From Rhizobium sp. Q54 (lineage in GTDB: Bacteria > Pseudomonadota > Alphaproteobacteria > Rhizobiales > Xanthobacteraceae), in the NCBI GenBank assembly GCA_945861895.1, contig CAMAWF010000020.1, positions 1-44,991 on the forward strand: a stretch of 44,991 nucleotides of DNA, read 5' to 3'. The notes beneath the pieces are model-generated. The model was not told the DNA's origin, did not search any database, and saw nothing but the letters and a program-made list of their open reading frames with translations. A program made the translations under genes and the position numbers. The stretch's first letter is position 1; every line of letters begins with the position of its first letter. Shown here in pieces: positions 35,219 through 43,005 of this stretch.

Positions 35219-36562
35219 ATGTCTCGCGGCAATTCTATTTCTATTCCGGCGGCCGATAAATTCTGGATCAGGCAGGCGAAAATTCCAAGCGTCTTTTTGC
35301 GTGATAAGTGCGATGGCGCAAGCATCGATCGGGAAGGCTCCGTGCTCGTCGATTTGCGAATCGAAGGCGACAAGCTCGTGGCGATTGCACCGGCTGGCAA
35401 GATAGACAGCAGCGGCGATTCGTCGCTCGATCTGCAGGGATTTCATCTGTGGCCATCTTTGATTGACGTACACACGCACATCGACAAATCGCAGGTGATT
35501 TCGCGGATTGGCCCATTGGGCGCGTCGTTTGCAAATGCACGCGAAGCGATCAACGCCGACCGAAAAAAGTATTGGAACCGCGACGACATCTTGGCGCGCA
35601 TGGATTTCTCGATCCGAAGCGCCTTTGCGCACGGCGTATGTGCCCTTCGCACGCATATCGATTCCTATGAGGGCCAGGCGGAGCTGAGCTGGGAAGTTTT
35701 TGCCGAATTGCGCAAAATCTGGAATGGGCGTGTGACGCTGCAAGCGACGAGCTCGGTGCCGATTGATGTCTACTCGACGCCATACGGAAGAAAACTTGCT
35801 GATTTGGCGGCGGCGACTGAGGGCGGACTTCTGGGTGGAGTTTTGCGCCGTTCAACCGACCATAACTACATCTTCATAGAAAATATCGATGAATTGCTCG
35901 ATGCCCAATTCATTTTGGCGAAGGATCGAAACCTGTCTATTGACCTGCACGTAGATGAGACCGTCGCGAGCGACATTTTTCATCTTGAACAGGTCGCCAA
36001 TGCGGTGATCCGACATAAGATGCACGGCCGCGTAGTCTGCGGCCATTGCTGCAGCCTTGCCGTTCAACCGGAAGACAAAGTTGAATCCGTCCTGGCGCTG
36101 TGCGCCGAGGCGGGCATCGCCATTGTCGCGCTGCCGTTGGCAAACCTGTACTTGCAGGACCGCCAGATTGGCCGTACGCCGCGGCTGCGGGGAGTGACAG
36201 CGCTCCACGAAATCCGGGCAAAAAAGATTCCGGTTGCCCTCGCCAGCGATAATGTCCGCGATTCATTCTACCCGTTCGGCGATTACGATCCGTTGGAAAC
36301 GTTTCGCCAGTCGGTAGCGATCTATCACCTCGACCAGTCTCTTGGAGAATCCCTCGGAATGTTGGGGCCGATGCCCGCGCAAATGATGGGCATTGCACCT
36401 CAAGCATCCCTGAGCGCCGGCGGGCAAGCCAGCCTTATCGTTTTACGCGCGCACAGCCTAAATGAAATCGTGTGCAGGCCGCAAATAGACAGAATTGTCA
36501 TAATGAACGGACAGGAGATCCGCGATGGTCAGCCCGAATTTACGGCGAGTTTTAATTTCTGA
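35219..36562 (+). CDS. Cytosine-deaminase-like amidohydrolase
   Basis: The 447-residue enzyme resembles CodA and its relatives. Visible ligands are His85 and His87 in IDVHTHIDKSQ, the next His and the catalytic Glu in DLHVDETVASD, His in VCGHCCSL, and Asp in ALASDNVRDSFYPFGDYDP. CodA-like enzymes deaminate cytosine, isoguanine, or related rings, and some act on N-isopropylammelide or hydantoins. It is divergent from the molybdenum hydroxylase operon. Its codons look less GC-rich than those of the core genes. The substrate is open. Confidence 0.88.
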   Translation: MSRGNSISIPAADKFWIRQAKIPSVFLRDKCDGASIDREGSVLVDLRIEGDKLVAIAPAGKIDSSGDSSLDLQGFHLWPSLIDVHTHIDKSQVISRIGPLGASFANAREAINADRKKYWNRDDILARMDFSIRSAFAHGVCALRTHIDSYEGQAELSWEVFAELRKIWNGRVTLQATSSVPIDVYSTPYGRKLADLAAATEGGLLGGVLRRSTDHNYIFIENIDELLDAQFILAKDRNLSIDLHVDETVASDIFHLEQVANAVIRHKMHGRVVCGHCCSLAVQPEDKVESVLALCAEAGIAIVALPLANLYLQDRQIGRTPRLRGVTALHEIRAKKIPVALASDNVRDSFYPFGDYDPLETFRQSVAIYHLDQSLGESLGMLGPMPAQMMGIAPQASLSAGGQASLIVLRAHSLNEIVCRPQIDRIVIMNGQEIRDGQPEFTASFNF

Positions 36563-36667
36563 TTTTGAATACTGAGCTGGTTCGAAGTGCCAAGGCTTTG
36601 GCAAACTCAGTGGCATTGTTGAGAATGTATTGAGCCAGCAGGTGGCCTTCTAAGAGTCCGTTTGAGA

Positions 36668-37063
36668 ATGGATGGTGTTGAAGCTTTCGGCGTGATTCAA
36701 GCTTGGGATGTGGACCCCAGCGAATCGTGGCCGACGGAGCTGATCGCGATGATGAAGAATATGAATTCCGATTCACCGGCGCCGGAAATAATTGAAAGTC
36801 GTATCGACATGATTGTTGCGTTCGACCGGCGTTCGAGAATGAAGAACATCAAAGTTCCTACGCTCGTTATCTGTGCGGAGGATGACATCCTCACGCCCCC
36901 GGATCTGTCTGAAGAGTTAAAGAACGGTATTGAAGGCGCGCGTTTAACTCAGCTGCATTGGGGTGCACATGCCTGTTCTCAGACCGCGCCGACCGATTTT
37001 ATGGAGCCTGTCCAGACATTCTTGTCTGAACCATGGGTAACGATTGTCCCTACCAAAAACTAG
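36668..37063 (+). pseudogene. Alpha/beta-hydrolase fragment, 5'-truncated
   Basis: The frame (MDGVEAFGVIQAWDVD...) is the last 130 or so residues of an alpha/beta hydrolase. It has the acid loop PTLVICAEDDILTPP and a catalytic His in WGAHACSQTAP, but no nucleophile elbow. There is no ribosome site before the ATG at 36668 or the TTG six bases upstream. It ends where the transposase remnant begins. A similar but different hydrolase remnant sits at 18.9-19.2 kb, also by a transposase piece. Confidence 0.6.
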
Positions 37064-37311
37064 ATTTGAGCATATCGGTGGTGCAGCCCACCAAGAACGG
37101 GAACTGATCGAATAGCTCTGCGGCGCTCAACCCGTCTGCCTGAGGGTGCATCCATGCGCAGCGCGAGGTGAGTCCGGGCTCGGTTGTAATAGTCCACATA
37201 GCTTTGCATGATCCGGTGAAGTTGTTGCTCGCCGGTGACGACGATGTGATTGAGACATTCTCGCCGGATCAAACCGATCACCCGCTCAACATAGCCGTAC
37301 TGCGTTCTGTT
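37060..37311 (-). mobile_element. IS transposase remnant, C-terminal part (integrase-core family)
   Basis: The minus-strand frame from about 37311 reads QYGYVERVIGLIRRECLNHI, VVTGEQQLHRIMQSYVDYYN, RARTHLAL and LGGLHHRYAQI, the C-terminal end of the transposase whose N-terminal part lies at 19232-19453. The DDE core is missing; upstream of 37311 the frame has no similarity. It is a remnant. The last four bases overlap the hydrolase fragment stop. Confidence 0.72.
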
Positions 37312-37420
37312 TTTCAGCAGACTGCTATATTTTTTCAGCGTTTCGGAGTTTTGAGCACGGACGACACACAGCCAGATCCGCACCCCGCAAATGAAATACA
37401 CTCGCCGCGCAAACCTGCAT

Positions 37421-37449
37421 GAGGCGTCTAGACATCTATAGACGTCTAT
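37421..37449. promoter_or_regulatory. GntR operator upstream of the TctC-type gene (two boxes)
   Basis: Two boxes of the form TAGRCGTCTA stand at 37421-37430 (GAGGCGTCTA) and 37439-37448 (TAGACGTCTA), 18 bases apart. The second is part of ATAGACGTCTAT (37438-37449), a perfect palindrome. GTCTAGAC at 37426-37433 fits the HutC-type GntR consensus GTMTAKAC. The site lies about 50 bases before the TctC-type gene start. The same box occurs at the aldehyde dehydrogenase operon and the GntR gene. Confidence 0.6.
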
Positions 37450-37499
37450 GAAATGCTGGCCATAACAGGACTAATTAAATACGCACGGGAGGATGGAAT

Positions 37500-38447
37500 A
37501 TGTTCCCACGCATCGGAATTGGCTTTGGAGTCATCGTGGCCGCGACGCTTGCGGCCGGCGTTGCGCATTCAAGCGAGCGTTATCCAAGCCAGGCGGTACG
37601 GATCATCGTTCCATTCGGGCCGGGAAGCCTGAGCGACATCATGGCCCGCATCGTCGCCGACGGACTGAGCACACGCTGGGGCCAGCCGGTGATCGTCGAA
37701 AATCGGCCCGGGATCGCGGGATCGGCCGCTGTGGCAAAGGTGGAGCCCGACGGCTACACACTGATGATCACGTCCAACGGGCATACGATTATTGGCCTGA
37801 TCAACAAGAATCTACCGTTTGACCCGGTCAAGGATTTCACGGGGATCACCCGCATCAGTTCGCTCCCGATGTCGCTGATCGTCAATCTGGACCTGGCGGC
37901 CAAGAACTACACGGAACTTGTTGCGTTGGCGAAAGCTAATCCGGGCAAACTTAACTTCACCTCGCCTGGCCTTGCCAGCACGGCCTATATCGCGGCTGCT
38001 TTGTTCGCCCGTAGCGCGCAGATCAACATCGTGCATATCCCCTACAAGTCGGCGCCAGAGTCACTAACCGCTCTAATGCGTGGTGACGCCCAGATGTACT
38101 TCGCCGCCGTCAACCTCGCGACCGAACAGGTCCAGGGCGGGAAGGTTCGCGCCATTGCATTGGCGACCGAAAGCCGTGTTCCGGAACTGCCCCAGGTGCC
38201 GACGTTTCGCGAGGCCGGTCTCGACTTCATCTACGACTCCTGGTTCGGACTCATGGCGCCTGCCGGGATAAAGCGCGAAATCGCCGATCAGCTCAACAAG
38301 GATACCGTGGAAGTGCTCAAATTACCGGAGATTCGCGCGAGACTGGCGAAACAAGCCGCCGTGATCGTCTTCGACGCGCCGGGCCAGTTCGACAAGATCA
38401 TCAGAGACGACACCGCCCGGATGGCCGAAATCTTTAAGTCCAATTAG
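37500..38447 (+). CDS. Bug-family (TctC-like) periplasmic substrate-binding protein
   Basis: The 315-residue product has a signal peptide (GFGVIVAATLAAGVAHS) and then the Bug fold, with YPSQAVRIIVPFGPGSLSDIMARIV, the carboxylate-binding region GQPVIVENRPGIAGSAA, and PDGYTLMI. TctC-like proteins bind carboxylates such as citrate or aromatic acids; TctAB membrane partners are not in the window. Two GntR boxes precede the gene, so it is probably controlled with the aldehyde dehydrogenase operon. Confidence 0.9.
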   Translation: MFPRIGIGFGVIVAATLAAGVAHSSERYPSQAVRIIVPFGPGSLSDIMARIVADGLSTRWGQPVIVENRPGIAGSAAVAKVEPDGYTLMITSNGHTIIGLINKNLPFDPVKDFTGITRISSLPMSLIVNLDLAAKNYTELVALAKANPGKLNFTSPGLASTAYIAAALFARSAQINIVHIPYKSAPESLTALMRGDAQMYFAAVNLATEQVQGGKVRAIALATESRVPELPQVPTFREAGLDFIYDSWFGLMAPAGIKREIADQLNKDTVEVLKLPEIRARLAKQAAVIVFDAPGQFDKIIRDDTARMAEIFKSN

Positions 38448-38562
38448 CGCGTCTACACGGGATCGAGCCTGGAGGGGGAGACCATCCCCTTCTTGTGCTC
38501 TTGGGTTCCTCGCCGCCCAGCGAATTTCGCTCACCCTGCCCTTGCAAGGCAGGAAACGGCTG

Positions 38563-38940
38563 TCACGAAGCCGCGCCCGTCAGACCGCCAGGCCGGAATG
38601 AGTAGCCTCGGTACATTTCCGCGGTGCGCTGCAGCGCCATCTTGGATATCCGCACGCCCTTTACCGCGACTTCGGTAACGCCTGGAACTTCCAGCAGACG
38701 CTGTCGCACTCCTAACGCATAGGTGACGGTCTGCAGAGCGCATCCTCGGCACGCGCCCTGAAATTCCAGTTCTACGCGACCGTCGGGGCTGACGCGCAAC
38801 AGATCGATGCCGCCGCCATGAATCATCAGTAGCGGCCTGATCTGCAAGTCGAGGACCTCGCAAATACGATCCTCAAGTCTGCCAAGTTCAGCCGCTTGCG
38901 GCGCGGCCTCGACACCGGACTCCGGATCAGTCCTGGTCAT
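38563..38940 (-). CDS. NifU C-terminal-domain protein (Fe-S scaffold type)
   Basis: This 125-residue protein is essentially a NifU C-terminal (Nfu) domain. The domain carries GGGIDLLRVSPDGRVELEFQG and the cluster motif A-C-R-G-C-A (Cys-x2-Cys). The C-terminal tail (about 100-125) is extra. Its start overlaps the stop of the amidohydrolase gene (ATGA). An Fe-S scaffold in this position is unusual, since no iron-sulfur enzyme is among its near neighbours. Confidence 0.85.
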   Translation of the reverse strand: MTRTDPESGVEAAPQAAELGRLEDRICEVLDLQIRPLLMIHGGGIDLLRVSPDGRVELEFQGACRGCALQTVTYALGVRQRLLEVPGVTEVAVKGVRISKMALQRTAEMYRGYSFRPGGLTGAAS

Positions 38941-39968
38941 GCTGCCGACCGTTCCCGCGTGCGCGCCTGGCGCTTCGCAGTTTCGACGTCAACTCCAAAG
39001 AGGCGCGCCTGGTTCTCGCCGAGGATCTTGCGTTTGTCCTGCTCGGTAATCTCGGGATAGCCATAACGCTCCTGGAGCACTTCCGGAATTTCCATCTTCC
39101 AAAACCACTCGATCATGGGTTGGGGATTGCCGAACAAAGGCGCTTCTGAACCCCACAGGATCCGGTCCGAACCGACGTCCCTGAGTAAGCGGCCCATATA
39201 TTCCATGAACTGCCAAGGCGCGATCATCGGCAGATGCATCGTGCCCGACAGCACCAGGACGACGTTCGGGAAACGTGCCGCGATGTAAACCGTCTCCTCA
39301 AAGTACGGGAGCGCGAGATGGTGGATCGCGAATGTCAGGTCTGGGAAATCCGTTGCGGCGCGCTGGATATCGAGCGGGCTGAGATCTTCGAGACGGGCAC
39401 GCGTGATCGGGAATCCCTTGTGGAACTGGAACACTTTTATGCCGAGCTGGCGCCCCCGTTCGTAAAGCGGGTAAGCAAGTTTCGGATCGTCCGCGCGCCA
39501 GGAGGCGCCGATGTGCGCGTTGTAGAACTTGAACGATTTCGCCCCAAGCTGCTTGACCTGACGCTCCATCTCTTCAAGAGCGCCTTCCAGGCTCGGGTAT
39601 AACGGATCGACGCCGCCGCAGAACATGACCCTGTCAGGGAACGCGCGAGCGAATTCGTACTGCGCCTCCACCGGAGCAAAGCCCTGCTTGTAGACGTCGT
39701 ACAGCACGACAGCCTGCGCCATCGCCATGTCGGTTGCTGAATCCTCGAACAGAAGCTTGCCCAGGTCTTTTGGGTTCCACTTCCTGGCGAAACTCGAGTA
39801 CATGTCGCCGTTGCCGTATGTAAGCTCCTGCCCGCTGGTGCGGCGCACGTCGCCGAGGCGCAGATGGTACGCCCGATCCAAGCCGCTATCAGGGCGCGCC
39901 ATATTTGCGTCCGACAGATCGTAATTGTGGACAGCATTGTCGAAAATGAAGACATCATTGTTGAGCAT
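38937..39968 (-). CDS. Amidohydrolase_2-family protein, substituted metal site
   Basis: The 343-residue protein (from MLNNDVFIFDNAVHNYDL, ribosome site GGGAGAG) has the amidohydrolase_2 barrel seen in decarboxylases and lactone or imide hydrolases. Candidate ligands are the His in VHNYDL, KVFQFHKGFP and FAIHHLALPYFEE. The Asp that normally follows the last strand is Glu: ILWGSEAPLFG. The first motif also lacks a clear H-x-H or E-x-H. It may therefore bind metal differently or not at all. It is read after the ketopantoate-reductase-like gene, with which it overlaps by 14 bases, and before the NifU-domain gene. Confidence 0.8.
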   Translation of the reverse strand: MLNNDVFIFDNAVHNYDLSDANMARPDSGLDRAYHLRLGDVRRTSGQELTYGNGDMYSSFARKWNPKDLGKLLFEDSATDMAMAQAVVLYDVYKQGFAPVEAQYEFARAFPDRVMFCGGVDPLYPSLEGALEEMERQVKQLGAKSFKFYNAHIGASWRADDPKLAYPLYERGRQLGIKVFQFHKGFPITRARLEDLSPLDIQRAATDFPDLTFAIHHLALPYFEETVYIAARFPNVVLVLSGTMHLPMIAPWQFMEYMGRLLRDVGSDRILWGSEAPLFGNPQPMIEWFWKMEIPEVLQERYGYPEITEQDKRKILGENQARLFGVDVETAKRQARTRERSAA

Positions 39969-41034
39969 TTTTGCTCTCCCTGATACCGGCGCCTGTCCGC
40001 GCCGTCTTGGTTGGACGATGTGACTCGTGAAGATGCCCGCGCGCCTCGGGAATGCGATACAGTGACGCCTGAAAGGCCCGCTCCTGCACAAGGGTGAGGA
40101 CAAGATCGATCGTCGGCGTAGCAACGCCGGTCAATCGGCCGAGTTCCTGCACGGCCGTCACGAGGGCATCGATTTCCATCGAACGGCCGCGTTCGAGATC
40201 CTGCAGCATCGACATCTTGTGGCCGACAGCCTTTCCGGCGGCGGCGAGGCGGCGGTCCATCATGCTTTCGTCGATATCGACCCCAAGTGAATCGCTGACT
40301 TCTTTGGCCTCGCGCATCATGAGCTTGCACAAAGCGCGGAGAGACGGTTCCGTGGTGATGCGATCAAGCGTGGCATGGGTCAGCGCGCTGATCGGGTTGA
40401 AGCAGACGTTTCCCCAAAGCTTCAGCCAGACATTCCATCGGATGTCGTCGCGGATCGGGGCGTCAAATCCCGCCGCGGTCATGATCGCGCCGAGCGACTT
40501 GACTCTTTCAGAGACGGACTTGTCGGGCTCGCCGAGCGTAAACCTGTTGAATTCGTGATGCTCGATGACGCCGGGGGCGACCACCTCGCATGCAGGATCG
40601 ACGACGCAACCGATCGCCCGCTCGGGCCCGATAATCTTCCATTGGCGGCCGCCGGGATCGACGGATTCGAGATGCCGTCCGTCCAGCGAGCCCCCATTCT
40701 TGTAGAAGTACCACCAGGGAATGCCGTTCATCGCCGTGACGACGGCGGTTTCCGGACCCAGCAGAGGGACAAATGCTTGGGCGTGCTCATGGGCCTGATG
40801 CGCCTTCAATGCGCAGATCACGAAGTCCTGATGTCCGAACTCATCGGCTTTATCGCTTGCCCGAACGGATGCGTGCTTCTCGCGGCCAGCGATGCGCAGG
40901 GTGAGCCCCTTCGCCTTGATCGCATCGAGATGCGCTCCTCGCGCGATGACGCTGACATCGTGGCCGGCGAGCGCCAGTTCCACGGCGAGGTAGCCGCCGA
41001 TTGCACCGGCTCCGAATACGCAAATCTTCACCAT
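39955..41034 (-). CDS. Ketopantoate-reductase-like dehydrogenase (PanE/ApbA family)
   Basis: The 359-residue product starts MVKICVFGAGAIGGYLAVEL, the NADP-binding Rossmann opening of PanE/ApbA. The catalytic Lys is in VICALKAHQAHEHA, and the C-terminal helical domain includes WLKLWGNVCFNPISALTHAT. The C-terminal extension (about 320-359) is longer than in PanE proper. In catabolic clusters such enzymes reduce or oxidise other 2-oxo or 2-hydroxy acids, so the pantothenate role is doubtful here. It overlaps the amidohydrolase gene. Confidence 0.87.
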   Translation of the reverse strand: MVKICVFGAGAIGGYLAVELALAGHDVSVIARGAHLDAIKAKGLTLRIAGREKHASVRASDKADEFGHQDFVICALKAHQAHEHAQAFVPLLGPETAVVTAMNGIPWWYFYKNGGSLDGRHLESVDPGGRQWKIIGPERAIGCVVDPACEVVAPGVIEHHEFNRFTLGEPDKSVSERVKSLGAIMTAAGFDAPIRDDIRWNVWLKLWGNVCFNPISALTHATLDRITTEPSLRALCKLMMREAKEVSDSLGVDIDESMMDRRLAAAGKAVGHKMSMLQDLERGRSMEIDALVTAVQELGRLTGVATPTIDLVLTLVQERAFQASLYRIPEARGHLHESHRPTKTARTGAGIRESKNAQQ

Positions 41035-41169
41035 GTCCGCGACATTCGTCAGCAAGTCCGCGCTTGAAGGGCTTCGGGGGCGCTGGCAGCGCGTCACAGC
41101 GCCCCGTCGAGCGGGGCAGCGGAGGGCGTGATTAGGTGTGCTCCTCCGCGTCCGCATGAGACCGGCAGA

Positions 41170-42666
41170 TCAGATATCGAAGCGCGACTTGAACCTTTCC
41201 ATCCCCACTGTCACGCTCTTGACCTGCGTGTATTCGTGCATGGCTTCAGGACCGTGCTCTCGGCCGATGCCGCTCAGCTTATAACCGCCGAACGGAATCT
41301 CCGACTGATAGCCGTAGGCGTTAAGAAAGACGTTGCCGGATTCAAGTTCCTGCGCGATCCGGTGACTGACGCGAATGTCGTTCGACCAGACATAGCTGGC
41401 GAGTCCGAAATCGGAATCGTTGGCCATATCGATCGCCTCCTCGATTTCCTTGTACCGCATCACGCACAGCACCGGCCCGAACAATTCGTCCCGCGCGACC
41501 GCCATGTCCGGCGTCACCTCGGTTATGATCGTCGGGCGGAGGAAGTTGCCCTTCTCGAGGCCCGGGCGGGTTTCCTTCTTGCCGCCGGTGCAGACCTTGG
41601 CGCCGGCCTGCTCGGCCGCCTTGATCTGGCTCAGAATGTCGTTGAGTCGCTCCGGCGTCATCAGCGGGCCGAGTTGGGTTTTTCCGTCCAGAGGGTTGCC
41701 CATGGGGATGCGCTCGGCCATCGCCGCCAAATCGGCAACGAACTTGTCGTGAATCTTGGCCGGCAGGAACAGCCTTGTCCCCGCGAAGCATACTTCCGCC
41801 TTGCGGGCGAAGGCCTGAGTAAGAACGCCATCCAGCGTCTCGTCCCAGTCGAACTGATCGCAGACGATGATCGGGCCCTTGCCACCCAACTCAAGCACGG
41901 CGGGGGTAACGGTCTGCGCCGCCTGACGAAGAATCTCGCGGCCGCCCTCGGTGCCGCCGGTAAAGATAATCTTGCGGACCTTTGGGTGTTCGACGACGCG
42001 CTTACCGACCGTGCGTCCGGTGCCGGTCACGATGTTGACGGCCCCAGCCGGGAAGCCGGCCTCGTCCACCAATTCCGCAAAGCGCAGGATGCTCAGCGGC
42101 GCGACGATCGACGGTTTGACGACCATCGTGTTGCCGCATGCCACGGCCGCACCGAATCCGCGCGCCATCAGCTTGAGAGGAGTGTTCCACGGCACGATCT
42201 GGCCGATCACGCCGAAGGGCTCACGCCGGGTGAAATTGAACCGGGCTCCCAAGTCCTGATAGCTGCCTTCGATCTTTCCGGCGAGACCGGCAAAGTACTC
42301 CAGATGAATCGCCGAAGTGGAAACCTCCATCCGCGTTTCACGAATGGGGATGCCGGTATCAATCGACTCGATGGTGGCGAAAGCCTCCAGATCGCGCCGC
42401 AACAGCTCGGCCAAACGATGCAGCAACAGCCCGCGCTCACGACCGGTGAGCCGTTTCCAGGAAGGATGTTTGAATGCTCGGTGGGCGGTTTCGATTGCCT
42501 CGTCGACCTGCTGGTCGCTGGCAGGAGCGATGGTGCAAATTTCGCTATTGTCGAACGGGTTGGTAACGCTTGCCGCAGGCGATCCCGCGCCGCGGACGAA
42601 CTTTCCACCGATATAAAGGTCCGTCGCAAGGCGGGCCTTAACGTCCTTGATCGCAACCACTTCCAT
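41170..42666 (-). CDS. Aldehyde dehydrogenase (NAD(P)-dependent)
   Basis: The 498-residue enzyme has the family residues: Asn in IGQIVPWNTPLKLM, the general-base Glu in VLELGGKGPIIV, the nucleophile Cys in AEVCFAGTRLFLP, and the NAD-binding FTGGTEGGREI. It opens the operon that continues with the ketopantoate-reductase-like, amidohydrolase and NifU-domain genes. The start codon is about 260 bases downstream of a GntR box, with a repeat element in between. The substrate is unknown. Confidence 0.92.
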   Translation of the reverse strand: MEVVAIKDVKARLATDLYIGGKFVRGAGSPAASVTNPFDNSEICTIAPASDQQVDEAIETAHRAFKHPSWKRLTGRERGLLLHRLAELLRRDLEAFATIESIDTGIPIRETRMEVSTSAIHLEYFAGLAGKIEGSYQDLGARFNFTRREPFGVIGQIVPWNTPLKLMARGFGAAVACGNTMVVKPSIVAPLSILRFAELVDEAGFPAGAVNIVTGTGRTVGKRVVEHPKVRKIIFTGGTEGGREILRQAAQTVTPAVLELGGKGPIIVCDQFDWDETLDGVLTQAFARKAEVCFAGTRLFLPAKIHDKFVADLAAMAERIPMGNPLDGKTQLGPLMTPERLNDILSQIKAAEQAGAKVCTGGKKETRPGLEKGNFLRPTIITEVTPDMAVARDELFGPVLCVMRYKEIEEAIDMANDSDFGLASYVWSNDIRVSHRIAQELESGNVFLNAYGYQSEIPFGGYKLSGIGREHGPEAMHEYTQVKSVTVGMERFKSRFDI

Positions 42667-42771
42667 AACGCCTCCTAGTGGTGAAATTCAAACGGTTGAG
42701 TCAGGCTGAAGTGCCGAGATATCGCGGTCAACAGCTTCATTCGAGTGGTACCAAGCGTCAGATCCCGACCA

Positions 42772-42892
42772 CTAGAGTCTGATCGGCTCCGATTGAATCA
42801 GGGCCCGGCTCCAGCTTTTTGTTGAACATGATCCCGAAAACCGGTTCCCACCCCAGATCAAGTCCGGGGCAGGCTTTATCGGGATCTTGCTC
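42772..42892. repeat. Rhizobial interspersed repeat, copy B (inverted relative to copy A)
   Basis: It begins CTAGAGTCTGATC and reaches GGGATCTTGCTC. Its reverse complement follows the order of copy A at 30364-30564 closely: GATCCCG(A)TAAAGCC, GGACTTGATC, ATGTTCAACAAAAAGCTGG, GGGCCCTGATTCAAT, GATCAGACTCTAG. It lacks the about 75-base middle of copy A. Confidence 0.75.
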
Positions 42893-42928
42893 AAGCGCCT
42901 TTCCGATAAAAGAATAGCGTATATGTTA

Positions 42929-42943
42929 TAGACGTCTAGTCTA
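42929..42943. promoter_or_regulatory. GntR operator upstream of the aldehyde dehydrogenase operon
   Basis: TAGACGTCTA at 42929-42938 is a perfect ten-base palindrome, followed by another GTCTA half. It is identical to the second box before the TctC-type gene. The surrounding AT-rich stretch (ATATGTTATA before, CTAATAATAC after) is promoter-like. It is also only about 70 bases past the GntR gene's stop. Confidence 0.6.
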
Positions 42944-43005
42944 ATAATACAAGTCGTCAATGCAAAGGGCGCGTCTGGCCCGTCCCGCGCCATCGGCGTG
43001 TTGAA

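Larger units (their letters stand above)
42667..43005. promoter_or_regulatory. Leader and control region of the aldehyde dehydrogenase operon
   Basis: No gene is present in these 339 bases. They contain, from right to left, the GntR box near 42930, the rhizobial repeat copy B (42772-42892) and a spacer to the aldehyde dehydrogenase start. Transcription from the box would carry the repeat as a structured leader. Confidence 0.5.

Noticed and set aside
36552-36776. Minus-strand 74-codon frame between the CodA-like gene and the hydrolase fragment
   Set aside because: No family resemblance, and it overlaps a better-supported hydrolase remnant.
38449-38455. GCGTCTA after the TctC-type gene, like half of the GntR box
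   Set aside because: Only half of the box is present and it lies at the end of the gene, so it is probably chance.
41128-42678. A 516-codon plus-strand frame opposite the aldehyde dehydrogenase gene
   Set aside because: The minus-strand frame has all aldehyde dehydrogenase motifs; the plus-strand frame has none.
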